DNA from: Cheilinus undulatus
Taxonomy: Eukaryota; Chordata; Actinopteri; Labriformes; Labridae
DNA: 64,000 nucleotides
Assembly: GCF_018320785.1 (NCBI RefSeq)
Contig: NC_054878.1
Span: forward strand, 44,635,429-44,699,428
Direction of reading: 5' to 3'
Under the pieces are notes generated by a model, which saw nothing but the letters and a program-made list of their open reading frames with translations, was not told the DNA's origin and made no database searches. The stretch's first letter is position 1, and each line of letters begins with the position of its first letter. The position numbers and the translations under genes are program-made. Below are positions 46,668 to 64,000 of this stretch, piece by piece.

Positions 46668-47088
46668 CAGTCACTCGCAGGCTCTATCTCAACGTCAGTT
46701 CATTGCTGTGTGAACGAGGAACATGTTGAGAGAAAACTCAACGTCTTTCTGCCCACAGTGCGCGTGAGCCCCTGCCTGTGCCCCTCACGCTCTCTGTATA
46801 ATCCAGCCCAGATCACGTCAGTAACTTTAAGTTCGACCTCCACGCTAAAGAGCAGCAGAGGGACAAAAAATTATGAAGTAGTTTTGAACTTTTTCCACTC
46901 GCATGTAGCACTCCACACGTCAAACAGCGACTCTTCAACACCCCGGTCAGCCTAAAACCACTCTTCTGTAACTCAGACAGAAGTTCTACTACAGATTTCA
47001 AACAGCCAATCAGCATACAGAAACTCTGCTCCAGGTAAACAGAGATAGAGCACGGCGATCCTCATCAGAAGTGGAGAAGTTTTCTCAC

Positions 47089-47190
47089 CTGTTAGACTGA
47101 GTTCAGATCAGCTTACAGACTCTTCACACCGTCATGTCAGGGAGAAGAAGCTTCTTGTTCGTTCCTCGTTGCTGCTGCTGTCTCGGTGTG
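47089..47190 (-). other. Predicted 5' noncoding exon and promoter region of the NLR gene
   Basis: The minus strand ends CTGAACTCAGTCTAACAG|GTGAGAAAAC, a good donor, 5.6 kb upstream of the start exon. The segment is conserved at the matching position of the pseudogene (16607-16740). The upstream boundary is a guess; no TATA box was evident in the 47.2-47.3 kb region. Confidence 0.5.
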
Positions 47191-47579
47191 TTTAGTGGAG
47201 GACGTTTCCCCTCCTTCACAACTTCTTATCAACATCAAAATCCGTTAGAAGAACACAGGAAGTGATCTCAACTGCCACATCCTGTAGCTGTACTATCAGA
47301 CCACTAGTCGGTGCAAAACGCCGCCTTGTGTGGTTTTCTCAGACTGGAAGTCACTCGATGAATAAGAAATTTACATGAAATGAAAGGAAAAGTTTCACAA
47401 CAGCCACTTTGATCGTAAGGACTACAATGGTGGAATGCAAATGGGGATAAAAGAAATAACAAGAACGCAAATAAAAAGAACCAAAAAGAGGTATCCAAGT
47501 TTTCAGATAAGAGCACACTTAAGCCGAGGCATGACATGTTAGAATAGCCAAGATGTTGGTATAGAGTTGGACAGTTTTA

Positions 47580-48100
47580 CAGCCTTTATATTATTTTTTT
47601 CTACTCATTTCAGTGATTTAAAGAAGTGGGTGAAATCAAAGATAGAGGCAGAGAAAGAAGGCTTGAAGCTTTTTCTATTTACAGGTATGGATACGATATT
47701 TACCCAGTATTATAACAAGATTAACCAAATCTGAGATATTTGTATTTAAATCGTCCATGTGGTAGATTATGTTGTTACAAGTGAAAGAGGGTATGTCATC
47801 AGTTTTCAAGGATAGCCAGCTGTGGACATCAGACCAAAACAATTTAGTTCAAGGACAGAGGAAAAATAAATGCTCAATAGTTTCCATCAAAAAAGTCCTC
47901 CTCAAAATTAAATCTCTTGTTAAAAAAACATAGTTCACAGGGTAAATTGCAGATGTAATTTTAAAGTGTGTCTCTTTGACTTTAGGAGCTATAGGGCAGG
48001 AAAGGTGGCCTCAATATCATTTCATACAAAGAGATGAAACCCCCCTGTTAGTCTATCTAAAAAACAAACGGATGTTTTTATTGTTACATCTTCTGTCTAA
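47580..48100 (-). mobile_element. L1-like LINE 3' fragment
   Basis: Minus-strand codons near 47840-47690 read FWSDVHSWLSLKTDDIPSFT, CNNIIYHMDDLNTNISDLVN, LVIILGKYRIHTCK. These match the FW..V..WL and ILxKYxIHKCK spacing at the end of fish L1-clade reverse transcriptases. Upstream codons (47980-47870) are frameshifted. Confidence 0.6.
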
Positions 48101-48493
48101 CAGACTGACCTCACCAACCTTTAAAGAGGGCAAGGGAGGTGTACACATAGAATACAACTGAACATCCTGGATCATAACAAGTAATGACTGGGATAGCTCT
48201 AGCTATTTTTTTCACATCCTTTTTTTAATAGTTAAACCATATTTCATGGTAAGTTCCTCAAATGACAATAAGTGACACTCAGTAGTCAGTAAATCATAAA
48301 CAAAAGTTATTTTCATACCAGTCTGATTTAAGATTGATTTTCTGTTAATGGTGATAAATCTGATGTCCCATAATAGTATTGTAAACATAATTTTTCCATA
48401 ACGCAAAGCTTGTTTATGGAAGTCAGACCGGAAGTCACTTGGACTGTTCGTCTTCGTTGTTTTCTTCGTGCGTTTCGGAAGAATTTTGGGGTA

Positions 48494-48571
48494 GAGATTT
48501 TTTTTTTTTTTTTTTTTTTTACTAAAATGTGATTTTTAAATGAGTAAACCGCCAATCAAATTATCAAATTT

Positions 48572-48626
<55 letters not shown>

Positions 48627-48632
48627 GTATAA
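48494..48632. repeat. Poly-T and (TA)n simple repeats
   Basis: A run of about 27 T at 48498-48524 and a TATATA tract at 48572-48632 with interspersed GTATAT/ACATAT. Confidence 0.9.
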
Positions 48633-48950
48633 GAGAAAACATAAATATTTTAAAAATCTTTCAAAAACCTGTTTAAAACTAAAGATGTTATTGTTATTTA
48701 TCTGGCAAATAACAAACTGAAACAACTAAATAGTCCTTTTTCACACATAAGAACCAAAAAACTTCATATTTTGTATGGCCAAAATATCAAACATGCCAGA
48801 AATCCTCTCGACCAGTCAGGAGCTGATAAGGGCCGTGGTCGGCCTTTTTAATGACCCCTTACACTGCGCGAGAAATGACGCCCGATCCGACTCCAAATTC
48901 GTGGCTGAATCGCAGAAAAAAATCGCACAGTGTTTACCCAGCTGTAGCCC

Positions 48951-49338
48951 TACGGAAGAGTATTAGGGCCACTGAAAAAAAAAATTTGAGACAAATTTTT
49001 TTTTTTTCAATTGTGAGAAAAAAGTCAGAATTCTGAGTTAAAAGTCAGAATTCTGAGAAAAAAGTCAGAATTCTGAGATTAAAGTCAGAATTCTGAGAAA
49101 AAAACATTTGAGACTTTTTTCATTTGAAGAATAAAGTCAGAATTCTGACTTTTTTTTCCTCAGAATTCTGACTTTTTTTTCCTCAGAATTCTGACTTTTT
49201 TTTTCCTCAGAATTCTGACTTTAATCTCAGAATTCTGACTTTAATCTCAGAATTCTGACTTTTTTCTCAGAATTCTGACTTAAAAAAAAAAATTTGTCTC
49301 CAAATTTTTTTTTTCAGTGGCCCTAATACTCTTCCGTA
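48951..49338. mobile_element. 388-bp foldback element
   Basis: Left end TACGGAAGAGTATTAGGGCC and right end GGCCCTAATACTCTTCCGTA are perfect inverted repeats. The inversion continues inward through CACTGAAAAAAA, with left-arm AAAGTCAGAATTCTGAG words facing right-arm CTCAGAATTCTGACTTT words. AGAATTCT is itself palindromic. No coding capacity. Confidence 0.9.
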
Positions 49339-49659
49339 TGTAGCACTGTTATTCCAGTTGCTGTGTTACAGGCTTGTGCTATTGAAAGGCAGCAGTCAAG
49401 CAGTATTAGAAGTCAGAAAACATTTAAAAATGGCTTTTGTCTTTCAAAAAGTATGTCTCCAGTGGTTAAGAAATGTCAGAGACCTTCCGTTTGTAACTTT
49501 AAGTCCAAAATATAGGAAAGTCTCACACATTCAGAGTGTGACACACGCATTTTAACCTTTCCTCACTCTCACCCGACACACCTGGTCTTTCTCACGCATT
49601 CAAATTTATTTTGTGACGTCCACCAAGTTAGACCGTTACATATGCAGTGGAAAGTGTTG

Positions 49660-51309
49660 AGTTGCCACCCTTAAAATACGGAATCGTCCCGTATTTGACA
49701 GTTAAATGCAGTGTCCCGTTTTGAGTCAGAACGGGACGCCATTTGTTCCGTATTTTCGTCCCTCACCTCTTACTCTGCCACTGATTGGTTAATACTTGTT
49801 GCAGTTGTCGGATGGATTGGTCAGCTAAAACTTCGAGCCAATCAGAGGCCGAGTAAGGCGGGACTTCTCTTCGCGAAAGGTGGAGTGGGAGGGAGGAGTG
49901 ACAGCTTCAGACACTCGCGCGCAGCGTTTATTTATTCACAGAAGTGAGAGGGAGAATTAAACAATTGGTTGGACAGCTGCGGTGAAAGTGAGTAAAATTC
50001 CTGATGTAGTGTGTGCTGTCAAGTGTTTTCTGTGGAGCACAGTGGCCAGGCAGACATGAAACCCATGCTTCCAGTGAACGACATAGATACAGGGTCCAAA
50101 AGAGCCAAACTGTGGTGTCTTGAGGCTGATACAGTAAAAACAGCTTTTTAAGACTGTTTCGATGGGAGTTCCATTCATGGGACATCACAAACATTATCAA
50201 ACCTTATCAAATCATGAGGTATTTCCGTCTGTCAGCCTCTGAGCTCCTCTCAGTTTGAGAGGACGAGAAACGCAGCAGCGGGGTGTGGCTTCAGACATGA
50301 GGGGTGTGGCTTCAGACATGAGGGGTGTGGCTTCAGACATAAGGGTCCCCATGTAAAGAAAAAAAACACTGGTGTGATGGTGTGGTTTAGCCAAGCTGAC
50401 TTTCGATAGATCAAATATAACTAAATAATAACTAAATAATCTTCACCCAGATTAAAAGTGTTAGTAGATATTTCTCTGTATTTTCCATAATAATGTAAAA
50501 GTTTCTTATATTCAAAGGATAGATATGGATCTCTACATTCAAAATTAAAAAAAATGTAATTATTACTTTGTTCTTAGTATATAAAAGGGACCAATGAAAA
50601 ATATTTTTATCTGAACTGAGCTCACTTTGCTGTTTTATTTTCTGGTTTAAAGGGAGGAAAGACTGAACGAATATACTGAGGTAAAAGTGCATAGTGTTTG
50701 AATCAAATTTACTTAAGTGGAGGTAAAATAACTGGTCTGTAAATCTACTCTAATAAACTTAAAAATTAAGTCATTTAAAGCATATTTAAAGGAGTAATAC
50801 ATAATTCCTTTTGACATTGGAGGGGTGGGGTTAAAATGTGGAATATTATCTTTCAAAAAAATAAAATAAACATCTTTTAAAACAGCCATAGAATATGAGT
50901 CTCCAACCAGGTTGATAACACACCTTTAAATTTAAATTGTAGCGTAACTGCTAATTTCAAGGTCAGCCACAGTGTGCTACTGACTATCTGGTGGCATCAG
51001 AGGTCAAATAGCTGTGAAGTGATGGGAAGTTTGGACCACCATTTCATAAAATTTAGTTTTTATTATTTTACTTAGTAACAGATGCTGTGTAATTTGACAA
51101 AAGTACAGTAATTCCCTCAAAAGTTACCTGATTGAAATCTGTAATTTTAAAAACTCTCCAAAAAGTAAACAATGGCCTACATGACAAAACTCAAAGAGTG
51201 GTAATACAGTAGTCATGGTACAGGCACCCCAGCTCTCTGGCCTGTGATGGCTGTGGCCCCGAGGATTGCGGGGCGTCCTTTATTTTTATGCACAGAAGGT
51301 GGCAACCCT
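49660..51309. mobile_element. Probable non-autonomous DNA transposon, about 1.65 kb
   Basis: Ends GTTGCCACCCTTAAAATACGG and GTCCTTTATTTTTATGCACAGAAGGTGGCAACCC are inverted (GTTGCCACC / GGTGGCAAC). The interior has a three-copy 21-bp repeat (TCAGACATGAGGGGTGTGGCT) at 50278-50345 and no transposase frame. The exact target duplication was not resolved. Confidence 0.55.
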
Positions 51310-52094
51310 ATTCACCACACACACCTACGTGGCTTACGCTTGACTCAAACAGTTGAACAGAGTCCTAAAGGCCATTGAAATTCATCATATAGCCTTGTCA
51401 ATTTCATCCCTATAGTAGCCTATAGACCACATTTTTTAATGAAAATGTTTAGGCCTGTATTAATTTTGTACCCTGGGCATGCCCACAATGGGAGGAAAAA
51501 GAATGAAAAACGGATGTTCAATTCAAAACAGTTTAAATGCATACATATGACATATCTGACAATTAAAAGCAAAAAAAAAAAAAAAAAATTGTGTTGGATG
51601 TACACATTTATATTGTTAAATTTAATTTAAAAATTTAGTCAGTTAAATTTAGTTTTTTTTTTTAAATTTAGCAGGAACCTTCTGCTAGTATTTCTCAATG
51701 CAAAAGTCACTTCTTCTTCAGTTCTTCACTTCCCACTTTGAGTTGTGTTTGCTTTATTAATAAAGATTTTCACACTTATTCTCAGTTCTGCTGTCACTCT
51801 CCCTGCTAGTGTGAACTCATCAGGTGGATGTAGATGAAGATTAGAATCAGAGCAGTAAATGAATTTGTGTTTTGTTGTTCCTGAGTGGATTGTGGCTCCT
51901 CCCTGGATGGGATCACAGTGTTTGTGGTGTTTAAACAGAGCTTTAAACAGAGATCCATGAGGTCAGTGAGCCCACACTCTGTCTAAACAAACAGCCTGCT
52001 GTGGCGGAGCAGACAGTGAACTTTGTTCAGCAGGATGGCGTCTACCTGATCACTTCCTCTCAGCAGGAACACGCTGCAGCTCAAAGTTTCCAAC
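51310..52094 (+). other. Upstream region of allc
   Basis: The 785 bases before the allc start. 51.57-51.66 kb is A/T-rich. From 51.9 kb the sequence becomes less AT-rich. A short upstream ATG with stop (ATGGCGTCTACCTGA at about 52035-52049) precedes the main start, and TTCCTCTCAG at 52056-52065 could serve as a splice acceptor, so a further 5' untranslated exon is possible. No TATA box was identified. Confidence 0.4.
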
Positions 52095-59429
<7,335 letters not shown>

Positions 59430-59498
59430 TCCTTAAAACACAGAAAGAGGGTGTCAGAGATCTGTTTGATTTGTGATGATGTCACAGATTGGCGAGGA

Positions 59499-59504
59499 AA
59501 TAAA
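59499..59504 (+). terminator. allc polyadenylation signal AATAAA
   Basis: AATAAA lies 70 bases after the allc stop codon, in GGCGAGGAAATAAAGCAGG. It is the first such hexamer downstream. Confidence 0.75.
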
Positions 59505-59895
59505 GCAGGAATCACGGCGCTGTCTTCTGTCTTTATTCTTTGACAGTAGAGAAAAAACTTTACTGACTAGATATGACACTGCCCCCCGCCAACATCATCA
59601 GAGTGCACTTTACACAACATAACTATGCTTCTTTTCCTCCTGTCGTACCGTCTACAGCCACCAGAGGTCACAGAAGGACAATAAACATACCAGCACTGCC
59701 TGGGCTGAAAATGAGAAGCTGTCTGTGGTTGTAGGAACAGGCTTGTCCTCAGAACTGGTGTGAAAAACTGTAAACCCGTGAAAAATCAAAGGAGTGGGCC
59801 CTTTCCAGCTGGGATTTACTGATATCAATGCATGTGATCTGGATCAGTAGTGTTGGTGTTAGCATCCGGGCCAACAGTTCATCAAGAAACTGAAA
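59505..59895. other. Region 3' of allc, no gene seen
   Basis: No splice-flanked frame. TTGGTGTTAGCATCCGGGCCAACAGTTCATC at 59850-59883 recurs in similar form at 61430-61465, each time just before a TTTTGCC array, suggesting that the array and its flank were duplicated together. Confidence 0.45.
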
Positions 59896-59899
59896 AGTT

Positions 59900-60480
59900 T
59901 GCATTTCAGTTTTAACCACTTATTCCATCCATTATTGCTATTTCTTTTTGTCACTTTCAACCATTTTTTGCTACTTTTCTCAGATTTTTGCCACTTTTAC
60001 CACTTTTGTTTCTTTCTTTGTCCAATTTTTTCCACATTTAACTCATTTTTGTCATTTTTCTCCCATTTTCCACATTTTTATTTTTAGCCTTTCACACATT
60101 TTTGGCTCTTTTGTGCCCATTTCTGTAACTCAGCTATTTTTTTTCTGACTTTTATCACTTTTGATCTTTGTGGCCCTTTCAACACATTTTTGCCTTTTTT
60201 CACTCATTTTTGTCAGTTTTTGCCCATTTCTTTTGCAACTCCTTTTTCTCACTATTTGCCTTTTTCCGATTTTATCTGTTTTTTAAATCACTTTTTTGCC
60301 TTTTATAAACCATATTTGCCACTTTTATGCCACTTTTGCCTCTTTCTACCTGCTTTTGTCAAATTTTAACCCATTTTGGCTTCTCTTAAACCACTTTTCA
60401 CCATTTATTACAGTCAATTTTTGCAACTTTTGCAACCATTTTAACCTTGTCTGCTTTGACATTTTCAAAATCAGATGTTC
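59900..60480. repeat. Degenerate TTTTGCCACTTTTAACC array
   Basis: Irregular 12-25-bp words: CCATTTTTTGCTACTTTT, TTTTTGCCACTTTTACCACTTTT, CCACTTTTCACCATTT. Open frames here are low-complexity F/H/L-rich and are not credible genes. Confidence 0.85.
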
Positions 60481-60489
60481 ATTTTAAAT

Positions 60490-60640
60490 TCTCTCTTTTT
60501 TTTTCTTTTTTTTTTTTTAATCCAAGTAGGGGGGGGCCCTGCGGAAAAAACGTTGGGAACCACTGGTCTAGTCAAAGTCTGGACTTAAATCTGACTGAGA
60601 TGCTGTGGAGTGACCTTTAGCGTGGGCCTTAATTCCTCCT
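60490..60640. mobile_element. hAT-like end joined to a Tc1 3' fragment
   Basis: CGGAAAAAACGTTGGGAACCACTG (60542-60565) is a CAGTGGTTCCCAAC-type end. It is followed directly by GGTCTAGTCAAAGTCTGGACTTAAATCTGACTGAGATGCTGTGGAGTGACCTT, which corresponds to the SPDLNPIEMLWRDL region of Tc1 transposases around the last catalytic residue. Confidence 0.55.
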
Positions 60641-60649
60641 TGGAAGGAC

Positions 60650-61500
60650 GGATATCTTTAATATTACATATTTTGAAAAGCTGAAATATTATAGTGTGAC
60701 AAATATGTGACAGTAATAAATCAGGAGGAGGGAGAATGCTCTTTCACAGCCGCGTATGGAGCAGGATTGACTGTGTCCGTGCTGGAGGAGCCATCGATGT
60801 CTCAGCTGTGTCTGAGCACTGACACATCCATCCTCATCAGCTCCATCATCACTCTCCTGCTGATCTCTCACAGCCCTGCTGGAGCTGTGACCTCACTCTG
60901 GATGAAGGAGGAGGAGGAGGAGGAGGAGTGGGTGTTGATTTTCTCTCATTTATGCTGATGAGCCCCCTGCTCTCTCTAGAGATCCTCTCCGACACGCTTT
61001 AACCAAATTTGCGTGGTGAGGGTGTTCTGAAATGTGATTTAGGAGTCTCGGGGGAAATAAGAAAGTGAGGTGCTGCTGTGTGAGTGAAATCCTCCCCCCC
61101 AGACTGAGGGACACCCAGGGTTAGTGGGTTTACGAGGCCACTGTCAGAGATCGGTCACGCTCAGAGTCAATGTCCTGTTTCCTCTCATGTCCAGGTGGAG
61201 GCGGAGCTTCATAAAGGTGCTGGTGTGGACTAGGGTGAACAACTCCTCCATGTCAGAGAGGTGACAACATTAAAGACACCAGTAGATTTCACGGAATCAT
61301 CTGTTATGAACGACCATGCCAAGTCCCTCAGATCACCTTTCTTATTATTTCTTAGTATTGAAATATTAGGGCCCCTGAAGAAACAGCTGTGATTTATCAA
61401 TGAAATCAGTGCATGTGTGTTGATAAGTAGCATTGGTGCTAGCATCCTAGCTAACAGCTAGTTCATTTTAGAGCTGAAAAGGCCATCAAGCTCTTAGATG
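60650..61500. other. No recognised gene
   Basis: 60.70-60.96 kb has an open frame with a GAGGAGGAG tract that resembles nothing I know and lacks splice or start context. The rest is unassigned. Confidence 0.4.
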
Positions 61501-61529
61501 GTTCTAGTGTTCAAATCATTCATTAATGC

Positions 61530-63245
61530 CACTTTAACACCTTTTCATGACCGTTTCTGCCCATTTTTGCCTAATTTATTTCCCCACTGAACCCAGGTTT
61601 TAATCATTTTTGCCACCTTTAATCATTGTTAGCAACATTTTAACCCCTTTAAACTACTTAAGCCACCCATTAAAGCCACTTGACCTATTTTTCCACTGTT
61701 AACCCATTTATGCCACTTTTTAACCGCTTTTCACCGTTTATGTCAACCAATTTTTGCCCCTTTTGGTCAATGTTTCATACATTTTAGCCCTTTTTCCACG
61801 ATGCAGGCCATGCAGCTATGCCCCTTTTGGCCCATTTTTGCCCATGTTCACCCATGAATGACACTTTTTAACCTCTTTTCCCCATTTTACGCCCATTTTT
61901 GCCTTTTATAAACCATATTTGCCAGTTCCATCCCACTCATGCCTCTTTTAACCTGCTTTTGCCAATTTTGAACCAATTATGGCCACTCATAAACCATTTT
62001 CATCATTTATTTCAGCCAATTTTTGCAATTTTTCATTCATGTTTCAACTATATTAACCCCTTTTCACTACTTAAGCCACCGCAGTTTTAAAACCATCTAT
62101 GTCACCTAACCGCTTTTCACCGCTTATTTCAGCCAGTGATTGTCACCAATGTTTGCAACATTTTTACCCCTTTTTACTCCTTAAGCCTCTCTTTTTTTTT
62201 TAACAACTGTTGACCCTTTTTTGACACTTACTTCTTTTCACCATGTTATGCCCATTTTGCCATTTATAAATCATATTTGCCATTTTGATCCAACTTTTTG
62301 CATCTTTTAACCTGCTTTTGTCCATTTTAAAGCCATTTTGGCTACACTTGAACTACTTTTCACCATTTATATCAGCCAGTTTTCACCACTTTTAACCAAT
62401 GTTTGCAATATTTTAAACCCTTTTAAGTTCTTAAGCCATCCATTTATGCCACTGTTTAAAAGCTTTTCACTATTTTACACCCATTTATAAACCAAATTTG
62501 CTGCTTCGATCCCACTTTTGCCTCTTTTAACCTGCTTTTGTCAACTTTGAACCAATTTTGGCTACTCTTAAACCACTTTCACCATTTATTTCAGACAATT
62601 TTTGCCACTTTTAATCATTGTCTCAAAACATTCAACCCCCTTTCACCATTAAGCCACTTTATAGCTTTTCACCACTCATATCAGCCAGTGTTTGTCACTA
62701 ATGTTGCAACATTTTTATCCCTACTTTCCAACTTAAGCCACTCATTTCTGCCATTTACGCCACTTTTTTAACTGCTTTTCACCATGTAATGCCCATTTTT
62801 GCCTTTTATAAATCATATTTGCTGTTTTTATCCAGGTTTTTGCTTCCTCCTTCCTACTTTTGTCAATTTTTAACTCATAGCTACTCTTTAACCACTTTTC
62901 ACCATTTACTTTGGCCAGTCCTCGCAACTCTGAATCAATGCCTCTCATTTATGCCACTTTTTAAAACCTCTTTTCACACCTCATTTCAGTCAGTTTTGGC
63001 CCATTTTTGATACTCTTTAACTAATGTTTCCAACTTTTAACCCATTTATTAAACTTTTTAACCACTTTTACAATTTTATGCCCTTTTTTGCCCCTTTTGT
63101 GCTTCTTGTTAACACTATTTACCACTTTTATCCAGCTTTGCTCTTCTTTTGACATGTTTTTGCCACTCTTTAACCAATTTGTACCACCTATTTTGGCCAG
63201 TCTCATTACTTTTAACTCACTTTGACAATTTTTGCCTTTTTTGCA
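61530..63245. repeat. Long degenerate TTTTGCCACTTTTAACC array
   Basis: About 1.7 kb of loosely repeated words (CCATTTTTGCC, CACTTTTTAACC, TTTTCACCATTTA, GCCTTTTATAAACCATATTTGCC, AAGCCACTCATT). A longer-range order of roughly 300-350 bp is visible, since the phrase TTTATAAACCATATTTGCC / CTTTTAACCTGCTTTTG returns several times (61905, 62270, 62480, 62800). Confidence 0.88.
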
Positions 63246-63539
63246 GTTATCAAGTGTCTTTCCTTAATGTTGTTTCAATTCCTTCTACCTTATTCTCTGG
63301 TATACTGATGTTTGTGCACATCGATTCGTGGCTTAGCTAAGTCTGACCTTACCGTCCGTGTGCCCATCCACATTAACATCACAAAAAATGTATTTTTGTT
63401 TTAAGAGTAGGGTTTACTTTTTGAAAATTCTATATTGTACTCCAGCATAAATAAATAAAACTCATTTTTGTTGCTTTGATAAGAGTGGTTCATAATGACG
63501 TTAAATTTAAAATATACATATCACAAATTAACTTCACTG

Positions 63540-64000
63540 CTCTCCCCCATACAGACCCCCCCCCCCCCCCATGGACTTGGTTTTTAAACATAAAGAATCA
63601 AGTCCCAACTGAACCAGGTTTCAATCTCTATTTCTAGCTGACGCCACCATGAATCCAGCCAATCAGCAGTGAGAAAATCTCCCCCTCCTTTGTTACAGAC
63701 ACTGGATTAGTATGCAGAACACAAACCTGCAGCACACTCCGCTCTCTCCCTCTCTTTACCTCATTTCTCCGTCACACTCCGTTGCTCGCCCCTTGCTCGC
63801 CCTCTCTGTTTGCAGCGTCTAGAGGAAGAGAAAGAGAGAGAGAAGGCAATGAGTTCACAGGGATTGACATTGTCTTAAAGCAGTGTCGCTGTTGAGGGAT
63901 CAATTTTACACACATAAATACACTCCAGTCCATCAGCACCTAAACAGGCTCTGCCGTGGTGAAAAGATTTATACAGTTTTACTGGAGCGGGGGCGTACAT
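63540..64000 (+). other. Possible upstream region of a gene beyond the window
   Basis: After a C tract (63557-63570) the composition becomes more balanced and CT-rich (CTCTCTCCCTCTCTTTACC, GAAGAGAAAGAGAGAGAG). A CCAAT-like GCCAATCAGCAG lies at 63658. No splice site or long frame can be tied to a known gene. Confidence 0.25.

Noticed and set aside
46710..47016. Frames near the NLR first exon (81 and 67 codons)
   Set aside because: Not joined to any coding exon in phase and not conserved in the paralogous 16.3-16.7 kb region.
59899..60148. F/H/L-rich open frames in the TTTTGCC arrays (also 61899-62090, 62538-62771)
   Set aside because: Low-complexity frames produced by a stop-poor repeat; no start context or similarity.
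60707..60958. 83-codon frame with a glutamate tract
   Set aside because: The tract is a GAG/GAGGAG simple repeat and the rest has no recognisable domain; left unassigned rather than called a gene.

Overview
The window looks like ray-finned fish (teleost) genomic DNA. It has split genes with GT-AG introns, an NLR of the fish-specific FISNA-NACHT-LRR-B30.2 (NLRC3-like) class, Rex3/RTE, L2 and L1-like retrotransposon pieces, Tc1 and hAT DNA transposons, and many minisatellites. There are no bacterial-type genes.

Layout: (1) 1-8200 is gene-poor. It holds an A-rich degenerate array, an 11-copy 48-bp minisatellite, and a decayed kinesin heavy chain (KIF5-type) fragment. One exon pair of that fragment lies in a roughly 1.8-kb segment that is tandemly duplicated. 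Each duplicate also carries a run of five minus-strand tRNA-like sequences and a 57-bp minisatellite; a 189-bp palindromic element sits in only the first duplicate. (2) 8279-16.74 kb is a minus-strand NLR pseudogene with a lost start codon and two frameshifting deletions, and no LRR or B30.2 exons. (3) 16.8-23.1 kb is transposon-rich filler. (4) 23101-47.2 kb is a complete minus-strand NLR gene. I could join 13 coding exons with matching phases into an open frame of 3837 nt (1278 residues): a start exon, four copies of a 126-bp repeat exon, linker exons, FISNA-NACHT, three 174-bp LRR exons and PRY-SPRY, plus a 5' noncoding exon. (5) 47.2-52.0 kb is repeats, including a large foldback element. 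(6) 52095-59429 is an intact plus-strand allantoicase gene (allc), 11 coding exons and 399 residues. (7) 59.5-63.5 kb is dominated by degenerate TTTTGCCACTTTTAACC-type arrays, the same motif seen in opposite orientation at 1-470. The last 450 bases may be the upstream region of another gene.

The two NLR copies are paralogues that share the start exon, repeat exons, Tc1 relic and 5' noncoding exon, so the duplication covered the whole 5' half. The functional copy later enlarged its N-terminal region by duplicating a 2.9-kb exon-plus-intron unit. The allantoicase gene is unrelated in function (purine/urate degradation).

The points most worth a second look are the tRNA-like cluster, the array of splice-acceptor-like repeats directly upstream of allc exon 6, the stepwise expansion of the NLR repeat exon, and the palindromic element that accounts for the length difference between the two kinesin-fragment copies.
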